This document shows, in pieces, positions 1 to 8,355 of a stretch of 19,643 bases of DNA. The DNA comes from Pseudomonadota bacterium (GTDB lineage: Bacteria > Pseudomonadota > Alphaproteobacteria > Sphingomonadales > Sphingomonadaceae). The notes under the pieces are model-generated. The model was not told the origin of the DNA. It searched no databases and was given only the letters and a program-made list of their open reading frames with translations. The position numbers and the translations under genes were made by a program. The DNA lies in NCBI GenBank assembly GCA_023394965.1, contig JAEWZX010000014.1, positions 1 through 19,643 on the forward strand, written 5' to 3'. Positions within the stretch are counted from its first letter, which is position 1, and every line of letters begins with the position of its first letter.

Positions 1-59
1 GCCTCCTGTTCCTTCAAAACAGCGATAATCTGCTCCTCGCTGAACCTGCTCCGCTTCAT
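1..59 (-). CDS. IS3-family transposase OrfA, N-terminal fragment (runs off the window)
   Basis: The reverse strand from the ATG at 59 encodes MKRSRFSEEQIIAVLKEQEA before the edge. This is the characteristic start of the OrfA helix-turn-helix protein of IS3-family elements (IS407-like OrfA proteins begin almost identically). In the family, OrfA binds the IS ends, and a -1 frameshift with OrfB makes the DDE transposase. Only 19 full codons are visible, so integrity cannot be judged. The start is supported by AAGGAG 8 nt upstream. Confidence 0.8.
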   Translation of the reverse strand, partial: MKRSRFSEEQIIAVLKEQE

Positions 60-112
60 TCGTCCGTCTCCTTGTCAGGGCCGGACTCTACTTATCTCTG
101 GAGGAAATCTAG
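1..112 (-). mobile_element. End of an IS3-family insertion sequence (partial)
   Basis: The left edge of the window holds one terminus of an insertion sequence that continues outside. The sign is a transposase OrfA start at 59 reading leftwards, preceded by about 53 bp of leader with a strong ribosome binding site (AAGGAG at 73-68, 8 nt from the ATG). To the right, integrase coding sequence resumes near 113-125, so the IS boundary must lie around 100-120. I could not fix the exact inverted repeat or the target duplication, because the other end of the element is outside the window. The boundary given is an estimate. Confidence 0.7.
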
Positions 113-252
113 GGGCTCAGACCACCACAGTCACTGGCCATTCGCTCAAGGACGTGAACGCCATCCTAGATGCACACTATCTGAGCCGCGATTCGCAGCT
201 CGCTGAAAGTGCCATCAGGAAGCTGGAGAAGCGGGCGGAGTCTCCCAACTGA
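113..252 (+). pseudogene. C-terminal remnant of a tyrosine-type (phage-like) integrase, interrupted by the IS
   Basis: The plus frame ending at TGA 250-252 reads TTTVTGHSLKDVNAILDAHY followed by LSRDSQLAESAIRKLEKRAE and SPN. TGHS is the conserved His-containing segment of the tyrosine recombinase catalytic domain (the H of R-H-R-Y). The Tyr of DAHYL is in the right place to be the nucleophile. The sequence upstream of about codon 113 stops resembling an integrase and becomes the IS end, so the gene is cut and its N-terminus lies beyond the IS or is lost. The stop is 58 bp from the 3' end of tRNA-Lys, the usual arrangement for an island integrase next to its attachment site. Confidence 0.75.
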
Positions 253-280
253 GCTCCCAACTGGCGAATTGGCTCCAACC

Positions 281-309
281 GAAAATTGAGAATTTTCTAA
301 GAAAAACAA
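281..309 (-). terminator. Possible weak terminator of tRNA-Lys
   Basis: On the minus strand downstream of the tRNA CCA end there is a T-rich run (309-299). It is followed by an AT-rich perfect inverted repeat, GAAAATT-CTC-AATTTTC (297-281). The order (T-run before the hairpin) is not that of a classical intrinsic terminator, so this is only suggestive. Confidence 0.25.
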
Positions 310-385
<76 letters not shown>

Positions 386-569
386 ACTGCGGCTTGCCGC
401 AACCTCTTGAGAAGAGGCGTTCCCGACTCGGGAGGCGTCCGTATAGCGGGGTTTCGCTGGAAGAAAACCCCAAAATTGTCCCTTTGTCGCACGGGGTTTC
501 GGGCTGTTGATTGCGCTTACCTTGTACCTAACGATGATATTGCTTCGCTGTGTTTCGCAGCCGGACACC
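386..569. other. Non-coding spacer between tRNA-Lys and rodA
   Basis: No convincing gene is present. Visible structures are an inverted repeat GGGGTTT/AAACCCC (448-454 with 465-471), CCTCTT-GAG-AAGAGG just upstream of the tRNA, and GCGGC-TT-GCCGC next to the tRNA 5' end. On the minus strand, TATACG about 60 nt upstream of the tRNA could be part of its promoter, but no good -35 can be defended. Confidence 0.4.
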
Positions 570-1688
570 TCAGCGCATGAGGCCCGATCGCGGGGTCGTA
601 CGGTTCCACCGGTCCACCATCATAATCGAGCCGATGCAGATCATGTTGGTCAGCATCGAACTGCCGCCGTGGCTCATGAAAGGTAAGGGGATGCCGACCA
701 CGGGGGCCAAGCCCATCACCATCATGAGATTGATTGCCACGTAGAAGAAAGTCGTCCCCGTCATGCCGAGGGCGAGCAGTTTTCCAAATCGGTCATTGCT
801 GGCCCGAGCTACCGAAAGTCCCCAGCTAAAGATAAGCGCAAATGCTACGATGACCACAAGGCCGCCCAAGAAACCCCATTCTTCGGCCATTGTGGCGAAG
901 ATGAAGTCGGTGTGTGGTTCGGGAAGATAATGCAGGTGGCTCTGTGATCCTTCATTGAAGCCCTTGCCGGAAAACCCTCCCGAACCGATCGCAATCTTGG
1001 ACTGGGTGATATGATACCCATCACCCAGCGGATCGCTTTCCGGGTCGAGAAAAGTAAAGACTCGCTTCTGCTGATATGGCTGCAAACCGACGAAGAACGC
1101 GATGGGGGCGAGTACAGCTGCCGCCAGCCCGGCGCTGATGAACCATCGCAGCGGCAGACCAGCCGCGAACATCACAACCGCTCCGCCGAAAACAATCGCA
1201 AGCGACGTTCCAAGATCCGGCTGGAGTAGTACAAGAGCCACAGGCGCCAGCATGAGCCCTCCAGCCGGGATCAGCGCGCGCCAAGTTGGCATCATCCCCA
1301 CCGGAAGCGTGGAATAAAACCGGGCAAGCACCAACACGATAGCGGGCTTCATCAGTTCCGAAGGTTGCAATTGCATAAACCCGAGATCGAGCCAGCGCTG
1401 GCTTCCGCCACCAACGAAGCCGATGGCTTCCACCGCCACTAGCATCACCAGGATGACGGTGTAGATCGGGAAAGAGAGAAACATCGCCATTTCGCGAGTA
1501 AATCGAGCGAGTACAAACGCCATTACCAGAAATACAGCGAAACGCATGACGTGCGACGAAGCGTAGGGCGTCCAGCTTCCGGCTGCCGCAGAAAACAGTA
1601 CCAGTGCGCCGAACCCTATCAGCACGAACAGCGGGAACAGCATTTGCCAGGGTTGGCGGGCGACCGGTGCGGGGACGATGCTGCTCAT
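570..1688 (-). CDS. rodA: RodA, SEDS-family peptidoglycan glycosyltransferase
   Basis: The 372-residue polytopic membrane protein is the normal length for RodA, the SEDS glycosyltransferase that polymerises lipid II glycan strands in the elongasome together with PBP2. About ten hydrophobic segments are visible from residue 15 to 355. Family signatures are LQPSELMKP (107-115), LLQPDLGTSL (154-163), the periplasmic loop with FLDPESDPLGDGYH (213-226, which likely carries the catalytic-site Asp), HTDFIFATMAEEWGF (259-273) and PFMSHGGSSM (336-345). The start ATG (1688-1686) overlaps the stop of mrdA as ATGA, so the two are translationally coupled and probably made in step. It is the last gene of the mre operon. 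No clear intrinsic terminator follows in 386-569. Confidence 0.96.
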   Translation of the reverse strand: MSSIVPAPVARQPWQMLFPLFVLIGFGALVLFSAAAGSWTPYASSHVMRFAVFLVMAFVLARFTREMAMFLSFPIYTVILVMLVAVEAIGFVGGGSQRWLDLGFMQLQPSELMKPAIVLVLARFYSTLPVGMMPTWRALIPAGGLMLAPVALVLLQPDLGTSLAIVFGGAVVMFAAGLPLRWFISAGLAAAVLAPIAFFVGLQPYQQKRVFTFLDPESDPLGDGYHITQSKIAIGSGGFSGKGFNEGSQSHLHYLPEPHTDFIFATMAEEWGFLGGLVVIVAFALIFSWGLSVARASNDRFGKLLALGMTGTTFFYVAINLMMVMGLAPVVGIPLPFMSHGGSSMLTNMICIGSIMMVDRWNRTTPRSGLMR

Positions 1689-3853
1689 CGCTGCGGCTCC
1701 GCTCTCGTACTTGCGGCAGCTTCTGGTGGCGGGGAGGGTGCAGGCGTTGCAGCGCTATCGGGTGGGCTAGTGGAAACGGCGGGGCTTTGTGCTCCCGAGC
1801 CTGCACTACGTGAGACCTCTTCGGGCGTACGATCATCGATCCGGGATGGACTTGACTGTTCGGCGAGAACTTCGGGTTGACGGGCGGCCAGTCGCGCTTC
1901 TGCTTCAACCTGGTCGAAGATATCCTCGTCTCGCGACGGCACTGGCGGCACGGCCGCGCCCTGTGCAGCGGCATAGGCGCGATACTTTGCATCAAGCCTT
2001 TGTTGCGCGGTTCCGCCCCATTGAGCCTCGAGCGGACGCAGTGCGTCCATTCCTTTGGCAGGATCGAAGAGAAAGGTCATCACATCGCGAGCGATGGGAT
2101 AGGCGGAACCCGAACCTCCACCATGCTCGATAACCACGGCACCGGCGTATTTGGGTTTGTCGAAAGGGGCGAAGAATACGAACAGGCCGTGATCACGGTA
2201 TTTCCACGGTCCGGTCTTGCCGTTGGAGATACTCAGTGAAACGACTTGGGCGGTACCTGTTTTGCCCGCCATCTTTATGTCGTCGAAGGGCAGCCTTGCA
2301 CGGCCGGCAGTGCCAGGGCCGTTGACCACGTCGCTCATGGCTTGGCGTACATAGCCGATTTCTTCAGGACTGAAATCGAAGTGCTCGAACCGTGGTTTGT
2401 CGCCGGTCAGCTGCAGGCGCGGCATGACCTTGTAGCCTGTGGCCATCCGAGAGGCCATGACCGCCAATTGTAGAGGACTAGTAAGGTAGTACCCTTGACC
2501 AATCGACGAATTCACCGTGTCATAAGGCTGCCATGCACTATCGTGACGTCGCTTTTTCCATTCGGGGGAGGGCACTGTTCCAAAAAATTGACTGGTGACG
2601 GGGAGAGGAAATTCCTCACCCAAGCCCATGCGATGTGCCCACTCGGCAACTTTGGCGAAGCCGACCTGTTGTGCGAAGTGATAGAAATAGCTGTCGCAAC
2701 TTTGATAGATGGCTTTGGCCATGTCGACCCGGCCATGATTGCTCCAGCAATTAAAAAAACGATTGCCGATGCGTCGGCCGCCGCCGCACATGATCGCTTC
2801 TTCGGGTTTGATACCTGCGTCCAGAAAGGCCATGCAGTGCATTGGCTTGACCGTCGACCCCGGAGGATAAAGGCCCTTCAGAACCTTATTGCGTAATGGC
2901 ACGCGTTCATCGTCGCGCAGCATCCCATATTCGACCCGCCCAATTCCCTGCGAGAAGCTGTTGGGGTCGAAGCTCGGCATGGAAGCCATGCAGAGCAAGT
3001 CACCCGTGTCGCAATCCATCACGACGACCGAGCCACTTTCAAGGCCGATCCGACGCGCGGCATAATCTTGCAGCGGCCCGTCAATGGTCAGTCGAATGGG
3101 GTCTCCCTGAACATCCTCGCGAGTTTCGAGTTTACGAACGATGCGACCCGCGGCGGTAACCTCTACCCGGCGTGCGCCGGGAATGCCCCGCAATTCCTGT
3201 TCGAATTGTTTCTCCAGCGCGTCCTTGCCGATTTTGTAGCCTGGGGTGACCAGCAGCGGATTGCGGTCCTGTTCGGCATATTCCTCGGCATTGGCCGTTC
3301 CCACATAGCCAATCAGGTGCCCGACGCTGGGGCCGGTCGGGTAAAAACGAGAGAAACCGCGCTGGGGAACGACGCCTGGCAGATCAGGCAAACGCACGCT
3401 GACAGCGGCAAAATCGTCATATGTGATTCCAGAAGCAATCTCGACAGGCTGATAACCCGGGCTGTCTTCCACTTGCTTCCGAATATCCGCAGCCTGATTC
3501 TCATCGAGGTTCAGGATCTTCGTCAGCGCATCGATCGTCGCATCGGTGTCTGGCGTGCGGTCCGGAATGATATCAACGCGAAAATCGGCTCGGTTGGAGG
3601 CAAGGGGCGCACCATTTCGATCGAGAATCCATCCTCGTCGCGGGGGGATCAAGGACAGGTTTACCCGATTGCTTTCGGATTCGAGTTTGTACTTCTCGTT
3701 CTCGGCGATTGCTATGTACCCCATACGGGCTGCCAGCAGTACGCCGATTCCGCCCATCGCGGTGCCAATCACGAAGGTCCTTCTGTCGAACGCATTGTCG
3801 AGCGTTGACTGGGTAACGACTTCGCGCGGCTTTGCGCGTCTGCGCAGTCGCAT
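1685..3853 (-). CDS. mrdA: Penicillin-binding protein 2 (MrdA), peptidoglycan D,D-transpeptidase
   Basis: This class B PBP crosslinks glycan made by RodA during cylindrical growth and is anchored in the inner membrane. With the start at 3853 it has 722 residues: a cytoplasmic tail, one membrane helix (about 27-50), a pedestal/dimerisation domain with the typical IPPRRGWILDRNG (69-81), and the transpeptidase domain. Active-site motifs are intact: S333TVK336 (nucleophile Ser333), S385CD387 and K531TG533. The start is preferred over an upstream in-frame ATG at 4114 because that 87-residue extension overlaps mreD out of frame and is not PBP-like. ATG 3853 overlaps the mreD stop as TGATG. After about residue 605 there is a tail of roughly 115 residues rich in Pro, Ser and Ala, longer than in E. 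coli PBP2 (about 633 residues) and probably disordered. Confidence 0.97.
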   Translation of the reverse strand: MRLRRRAKPREVVTQSTLDNAFDRRTFVIGTAMGGIGVLLAARMGYIAIAENEKYKLESESNRVNLSLIPPRRGWILDRNGAPLASNRADFRVDIIPDRTPDTDATIDALTKILNLDENQAADIRKQVEDSPGYQPVEIASGITYDDFAAVSVRLPDLPGVVPQRGFSRFYPTGPSVGHLIGYVGTANAEEYAEQDRNPLLVTPGYKIGKDALEKQFEQELRGIPGARRVEVTAAGRIVRKLETREDVQGDPIRLTIDGPLQDYAARRIGLESGSVVVMDCDTGDLLCMASMPSFDPNSFSQGIGRVEYGMLRDDERVPLRNKVLKGLYPPGSTVKPMHCMAFLDAGIKPEEAIMCGGGRRIGNRFFNCWSNHGRVDMAKAIYQSCDSYFYHFAQQVGFAKVAEWAHRMGLGEEFPLPVTSQFFGTVPSPEWKKRRHDSAWQPYDTVNSSIGQGYYLTSPLQLAVMASRMATGYKVMPRLQLTGDKPRFEHFDFSPEEIGYVRQAMSDVVNGPGTAGRARLPFDDIKMAGKTGTAQVVSLSISNGKTGPWKYRDHGLFVFFAPFDKPKYAGAVVIEHGGGSGSAYPIARDVMTFLFDPAKGMDALRPLEAQWGGTAQQRLDAKYRAYAAAQGAAVPPVPSRDEDIFDQVEAEARLAARQPEVLAEQSSPSRIDDRTPEEVSRSAGSGAQSPAVSTSPPDSAATPAPSPPPEAAASTRAEPQR

Positions 3854-4404
3854 CACAAGGCCTTCCAGCGAGTAAGACGGAAGCGGTCGAGCATGGCTAC
3901 CAAGCGGGCGGCAATGGGGAAAAGAAGTATGGTGAGCACGAGTTGGGGAATCAGAGCGACAAGGGAATGAAATGTCGGTTGCCCACCCGAGAGTAGCCAG
4001 CCTGACAACAGATAACCGAAAATCAATATACAGGCAGTGAACCAATCCTGCCAGAACGTGCGCCAGGGAATGCGCGTTTCTATCAACTCTATAACAATCA
4101 TGACCAACGACCATGTCAGAATGGCGAACCCGAAGGGCTGGCCATTATAAAGATCGTCAATCAAGCCCAGGGGCATGCCTGCCCAGACAGGCATCAGGCC
4201 TGGTCGCACAAGGCGCCAGGCGAGCAGCATGAGTAAACCGAGCGGCGGAACGATGGGGAGGGCGGATGCAATCGGAAAGATCGGCAGAATCGAAGCGATC
4301 ATTATACTGACCCACGGCACAACATTTGCCAGCAGATTGGAATGCGAACGGTTTATACGACTACCGTATGCATCGCTGCGGGAACGCGGGTCGTTTCGTT
4401 CCAT
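3853..4404 (-). CDS. mreD: Rod shape-determining membrane protein MreD
   Basis: MreD is a small integral membrane component of the MreBCD complex that links the MreB filament to the cell wall synthases. The product is 183 residues, usual for the family. It has a charged N-terminal tail of about 22 residues and about five hydrophobic segments. It carries the acidic loop GLIDDLYNGQPFG, typical of MreD, where an L-D-D/D-x-x-x-G-P/Q-x-G-x pattern follows the central helices. MreD sequences are poorly conserved, so the call also relies on its place between mreC and mrdA. The start overlaps the mreC stop (TGATG at 4406-4402) and its own stop overlaps the mrdA start in the same way, implying coupled translation. 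Confidence 0.95.
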   Translation of the reverse strand: MERNDPRSRSDAYGSRINRSHSNLLANVVPWVSIMIASILPIFPIASALPIVPPLGLLMLLAWRLVRPGLMPVWAGMPLGLIDDLYNGQPFGFAILTWSLVMIVIELIETRIPWRTFWQDWFTACILIFGYLLSGWLLSGGQPTFHSLVALIPQLVLTILLFPIAARLVAMLDRFRLTRWKAL

Positions 4405-5294
4405 CAGTCGGTAAGCTCGCGCTCGACAGGCGTTTCTGCTCCAAGCACTGCCGCGGGCTCATAGATAGGCTCGACACTGACATAGTCGGTGGCGGCTGGA
4501 TCGCTGATAATGCGCGCCACACCACCATCATCGGTCGTCTCGGTTAGAATCGCAACGGCAATCCCCGGAGGGTAATACCCACCCGCACCGCTCGTTACGA
4601 AGACATCCCCAGGCTTGAGCGGATTGATGCCCAGATTGATGAGCCTGATCCGTAACAAGCCGTCGCCACGTCCTTCGGCAAAAGCGACCACTTCATCTTT
4701 CGACCGGCGCACCGGCAGAATGCTTTCTGTATCGGTCAGCAGCAGGACTCGTGAACTGTCGCTGCCGACTTCAAGTATCCGGCCGATTATCCCGCGGGAA
4801 GAGCGCACAGGCATGCCAATCGTCACACCATCATCGGCTCCTGCTCCGAGATAGGCAAACCGCCGCGTACTTGAGGCCGAAGAACTGACGAGGCGTGCGA
4901 CCGCCACGGGCTTGCGATCGGCATCCTGCAGGCCGAGCAAACCCTTGAGGTGAAGATTCTCGCGCTTCACCGCCTGGGCTTCGGCCAAGCGGATGCGAGC
5001 AATTTCCATCTCCCGCTTGAGTTCCGCATTTTTCGACCCGGCTCGATAATATCCGCTGATGGTGTCCCAGAACCCCTTGCTGCCGGTGCGGACCGTCGAG
5101 GCAGCTTCGGTGGCGGGCGATACGCTGTCCTGAGCCGCGCCGCGAAGGCCGCCGAACAGGTGCGGTTGGAAAAACGAAAGAGCAAGCAGGATCGCGCCGA
5201 TCAGCGCGCCGATGCCCGCGATCACGTATCCGGTGAAGAGATTGTATTGCGCCCTGCGAGAATACCCCGAGCGCCGTAAACCTGTCGGCGCCAT
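4404..5294 (-). CDS. mreC: Rod shape-determining protein MreC
   Basis: MreC is the bitopic periplasmic scaffold that activates PBP2-RodA. The 296-residue product has a short basic cytoplasmic tail, one membrane helix (about 20-42), a periplasmic coiled coil (about 88-120, with the Lys/Glu-rich run SKNAELKREMEIARIRLAEA) and the paired beta-barrel domain from about 128 to 285. Family landmarks in that domain are DDGVTIGMPV, GIIGRILEVG, SRVLLLTD and LKPGDVFVTSGAGGYYPPG, the last being the most conserved MreC block. It follows mreB by 13 bp and ends overlapping mreD. It is complete, with no oddities. Confidence 0.97.
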   Translation of the reverse strand: MAPTGLRRSGYSRRAQYNLFTGYVIAGIGALIGAILLALSFFQPHLFGGLRGAAQDSVSPATEAASTVRTGSKGFWDTISGYYRAGSKNAELKREMEIARIRLAEAQAVKRENLHLKGLLGLQDADRKPVAVARLVSSSASSTRRFAYLGAGADDGVTIGMPVRSSRGIIGRILEVGSDSSRVLLLTDTESILPVRRSKDEVVAFAEGRGDGLLRIRLINLGINPLKPGDVFVTSGAGGYYPPGIAVAILTETTDDGGVARIISDPAATDYVSVEPIYEPAAVLGAETPVERELTD

Positions 5295-5307
5295 CCTTCT
5301 TGCCTTT

Positions 5308-6351
5308 CTAAGCCGTCATCAGGACGCCGCGATAGATCGGGTCCTCCATCGCGCGCCCTGTGCCCAAGGCCACACAGGAAAGCGGGTCTTCGGCCACGGT
5401 TACCGGCAGGCCGGTTTCTTCGCGCAGGTAATCATCAAGCCCGCCGATCAATGCACCGCCACCAGTCAGCACAATACCTTGATCGACGATGTCGGCGGCC
5501 AATTCCGGCGCGGTGTTTTCAAGCGCAATACGCACACCTTCCACGATGGCTCCGATCGGTTCGTTGAGCGCTTCGGCAAGGTGCCCCTGATTGATGGTAA
5601 TTTCCTTAGGCACGCCGTTGACGAGGTCACGCCCCTTGATGGTGATGGTTTCGCCTACTCCATCTTCAGGCGGACGGGCGACGGCGTAGTCCTTTTTGAT
5701 ACGTTCGGCAGTGCTGTCGCCAATCAGCAGATTGTGATGTCGGCGGACATAGGACACGATAGCTTCGTCCATTTTGTCGCCACCGGTGCGAACCGAAGTG
5801 GTATAGGCAAGACCACGCAACGAAAGAACGGCGACCTCGGTCGTACCACCGCCGATGTCGACGACCATGCTCCCGACCGGTTCCGTAACCGGCATGTCGG
5901 CACCGATGGCAGCGGCCATCGGCTCGAGAATCAGATACACCTGCGATGCGCCGGCATTCGAGGCAGCATCGCGGATCGCGCGCCGCTCGACCGAGGTGGA
6001 CCCCGAGGGCACGCAGATGGTGATTTCGGGATACCGCATCAGGCTCTTGCGGCCATTGACCTTGCGAATGAAGTGCTTGATCATTTCCTCGGCCACGTCG
6101 AGGTCTGCGATCACACCGTCGCGCAAGGGGCGGATCGCTTCAATACTGTCCGGCGTCTTGCCCATCATCATCTTCGCATCGTCGCCCACGGCCTTCACGC
6201 GTTTCATGCCGTTGATCGTCTCGAGCGCGACCACACTTGGCTCGTTAAGGACGATGCCCTGATCCTGAACATAGACCAGTGTATTGGCGGTCCCCAAGTC
6301 GATTGCCATGTTCTGCACGCCGAATTTGAAGATGTTGTTCCAGATGCCCAT
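5308..6351 (-). CDS. mreB: Rod shape-determining actin homologue MreB
   Basis: MreB is the ATP-binding actin-like protein that forms membrane-associated filaments orienting the elongasome. The product is 347 residues, standard length. Nucleotide-binding motifs are intact: phosphate-1 AIDLGTANTLVY (16-27), phosphate-2 VVDIGGGTTEVAV (163-175) and the adenosine motif VLTGGGALIGGL (294-305). The N-terminal WNNIFKFG is the amphipathic membrane-binding stretch. It is the first gene of the minus-strand mre operon. The 195-bp gap to divergent mutL must hold its promoter. The ribosome binding site before ATG 6351 is weak (GAGTTAAT), which is noteworthy for an abundant protein, but the start matches the family. 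Confidence 0.98.
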   Translation of the reverse strand: MGIWNNIFKFGVQNMAIDLGTANTLVYVQDQGIVLNEPSVVALETINGMKRVKAVGDDAKMMMGKTPDSIEAIRPLRDGVIADLDVAEEMIKHFIRKVNGRKSLMRYPEITICVPSGSTSVERRAIRDAASNAGASQVYLILEPMAAAIGADMPVTEPVGSMVVDIGGGTTEVAVLSLRGLAYTTSVRTGGDKMDEAIVSYVRRHHNLLIGDSTAERIKKDYAVARPPEDGVGETITIKGRDLVNGVPKEITINQGHLAEALNEPIGAIVEGVRIALENTAPELAADIVDQGIVLTGGGALIGGLDDYLREETGLPVTVAEDPLSCVALGTGRAMEDPIYRGVLMTA

Positions 6352-6546
6352 ATTAACTCGATTTTCCGTATTGTCGCGTGGCTAGGCGAGGGGGATGCGG
6401 CCCGCTCGCACCTCTCCGGGGGGAAATGGTGGCCGTGCCTTAGCGAGATTAAGCAGGGAATGCCAAAAATTTCCGTCTATCCTGTGGGGGATAGTGAAAC
6501 GCACTGTCTCGGAATCATGGCGCTTCATCGTTAGGATTGCCAATCC
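6352..6546. promoter_or_regulatory. Divergent mreB-mutL intergenic region
   Basis: These 195 bp separate the two divergent genes and must contain both promoters, though I cannot place good -35/-10 pairs. Visible structure: an inverted repeat CTATCC-6 nt-GGATAG (6477-6494) and a perfect 13-bp dyad GGATTG-C-CAATCC (6534-6546) abutting the mutL start codon. A 24-codon frame from ATG 6460 opens with the same four residues as MutL (MPKI) and ends at TAG 6532-6534. I do not call it a gene. Confidence 0.5.
6534..6546 (+). promoter_or_regulatory. Perfect dyad covering the mutL ribosome binding site
   Basis: GGATTG-C-CAATCC is a perfect inverted repeat ending on the base before the mutL ATG (6547). 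It includes most of the only Shine-Dalgarno-like sequence (AGGA at 6533-6536). In RNA the stem would pair the AGGA with the bases next to the start codon, and with a 1-nt centre it could not close fully. As DNA it could be a protein-binding dyad. No function can be assigned. Confidence 0.3.
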
Positions 6547-8355
6547 ATGCCAAAAATCCGCCGTCTGCCCGAGAATCTGGTCAATCGTATCGCCGCCGGC
6601 GAGGTCGTCGAACGCCCGTCTTCGGCGCTTAAGGAAGTGGTCGAGAATGCGATCGACGCCGGTGCGACGCGGATCGCGATAAAGCTCGTCGACGGTGGCC
6701 TGACGAGTCTCGAAGTGACCGACGATGGTTGCGGTATGGCGCCCGAAGATATGGCGCTGGCGCTGGAACGACATGCTACTTCCAAATTGCCCGATGAGGC
6801 GATCGAACAGGTTGCGACCCTTGGCTTCCGCGGAGAAGCCTTGCCCAGCATTGCCAGCGTAGCGCGTTTTACCTTGGAAAGCCGGCCACACAGTGCAGAG
6901 CAGGGCTGGAAAAAGGTTGTCGATCACGGGGAAGTTCTCGCGGACGGGCCTGCCGCGCTACCTCCGGGAACGCGCGTTCGGATCGAAAATCTGTTCGGCA
7001 AAATACCCGCGCGCCGCAAATTCCTGCGCACCTCGCGCAGCGAATATGCGGCCTGCAAGGATGTGGTGCAGCGGCTCGCCATGGCGCGTCCCGATGTGGC
7101 GATCACGCTCGATCATGGTGACCGCCGCATTTTCGGCCTGCAGGGCGGGGAAGGGCTGGCAAATCGTGTGGCCCAGCTTGTGGCGCGTGAGCTTAAGGAT
7201 AACGGTGTTACGATCGATCTTGAGCGGGGGCCGATGCGGCTGACCGGGATCGCCGGCCTACCAACCTATAATCGTGGCGTTGCCGACCACCAGTATCTCT
7301 TCGTCAATGGCCGTCCGGTAAAGGATCGCCTTCTGTCCGGCGCAGTGCGCGGTGCCTATGCCGACATGCTTGCCCGCGATCGGCACGCTGTCCTCGCTCT
7401 GTTCCTCGATCTTCCCTGCGAAGATGTCGATGTGAATGTTCACCCTGCAAAATCGGAAGTGCGGTTTCGCGATGCCCAGGCCGTTCGCGGGTTTATAGTG
7501 TCGGGCCTGCGTCAGGCCCTTGCGACGGGGGACAAGCGTAGCGCGCAGACGCCTGACGCAGGGGCGATGGCGCGCTGGCGACAGGAGCCGGTTCAGGATG
7601 AACCTGCGCCCGCGCTGCGTTCCATGTTCAGCGGTCGTGACTGGTCGGCTCCTCAGTCTCAGCACCGGGTAGCGGAAGCGAATGCAGCATGGCGTGGAGT
7701 GGAAGCCGATGTCATGGCACAGCCGCGCGGGCGGGCAGAACAAACTGCGCCGATCGAACAAGAGGCCGAGGACTATCCGCTTGGAGTGGCAAGAGGCCAA
7801 GTCGCCAACACCTATATCGTTGCCGAAGCAAAGGATGGGCTTGTCCTCGTGGATCAGCATGCCGCACACGAACGGCTCGTGCTCGAACGGCTACGCGCAG
7901 CCGGGGCTGAGGAAGCGGTGGCGCGCAGCCAGGCATTGCTGATTCCAGAAGTGGTGGAACTCGACGAAACGAGCTGCGACCGGTTGGAAGAGGCGGCGTC
8001 AAAGTTGGCCGAACATGGCTTGGTGATCGAGCGTTTCGGCCCGTCCGCGATGCTCGTGCGCAGCCTTCCTCATGCCATCGCGCGTACAGATCCGGGAAAG
8101 CTGCTACGCGATATCGATGACGATCTGGCATTGAATGGCGAAGCTTTGCTGCTCGGTGAAAAGCTGGATCTCGTGCTTGCGACGATGGCCTGCCACGGTT
8201 CGGTCAGGGCAGGGCGGGTTTTGCGCGTTGACGAAATGAATTCCCTGCTGCGCGAGATGGAACGTACGCCGCGTTCCGGTCAGTGCAACCATGGTCGCCC
8301 GACTTGGGTGAAACTGTCTATGGAAGATGTCGAAAAACTGTTCGGGAGGCACTGA
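6547..8355 (+). CDS. mutL: DNA mismatch repair protein MutL (nicking-endonuclease type)
   Basis: MutL couples MutS mismatch recognition to strand incision and excision. The product is 602 residues. The N-terminal GHKL ATPase shows ENAIDAGA (33-40), DDGCGM (59-64) and GFRGEAL (93-99), followed by the transducer domain with NGRPVKD and VNVHPAKSEVRF. A linker of about 330-410, with many Gln, Pro and Ala, leads to the C-terminal domain. There the metal-binding endonuclease motif DQHA(X)2E(X)4E is complete: D436QHA439, E442 and E447. The companion motifs ACHGSVRAG (548-556) and CNHGRPT (580-586) are present. It should therefore nick DNA itself, as expected in bacteria without MutH. The start at 6547 has AGGA 10 nt upstream. 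The last base of its TGA is the first base of the next gene's ATG. Confidence 0.98.
   Translation: MPKIRRLPENLVNRIAAGEVVERPSSALKEVVENAIDAGATRIAIKLVDGGLTSLEVTDDGCGMAPEDMALALERHATSKLPDEAIEQVATLGFRGEALPSIASVARFTLESRPHSAEQGWKKVVDHGEVLADGPAALPPGTRVRIENLFGKIPARRKFLRTSRSEYAACKDVVQRLAMARPDVAITLDHGDRRIFGLQGGEGLANRVAQLVARELKDNGVTIDLERGPMRLTGIAGLPTYNRGVADHQYLFVNGRPVKDRLLSGAVRGAYADMLARDRHAVLALFLDLPCEDVDVNVHPAKSEVRFRDAQAVRGFIVSGLRQALATGDKRSAQTPDAGAMARWRQEPVQDEPAPALRSMFSGRDWSAPQSQHRVAEANAAWRGVEADVMAQPRGRAEQTAPIEQEAEDYPLGVARGQVANTYIVAEAKDGLVLVDQHAAHERLVLERLRAAGAEEAVARSQALLIPEVVELDETSCDRLEEAASKLAEHGLVIERFGPSAMLVRSLPHAIARTDPGKLLRDIDDDLALNGEALLLGEKLDLVLATMACHGSVRAGRVLRVDEMNSLLREMERTPRSGQCNHGRPTWVKLSMEDVEKLFGRH

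Noticed and set aside
448..471. GGGGTTT/AAACCCC inverted repeat as rodA terminator
   Set aside because: No T-run follows it on either strand.
3854..4114. Upstream extension of the PBP2 frame to an ATG at 4114
   Set aside because: These 87 codons overlap mreD in another frame and do not resemble a PBP N-terminus; the start at 3853 is coupled to the mreD stop.
5212..6534. 440-codon plus-strand frame opposite mreB
   Set aside because: It is the antisense shadow of a conserved gene; long open frames opposite GC-rich coding sequence are expected.
6460..6534. 24-codon frame starting MPKI, 87 bp upstream of mutL and in its frame
   Set aside because: The resemblance to the MutL start covers only four residues and the frame stops at TAG 6532-6534; its ribosome binding site spacing is poor, so coincidence is likely.
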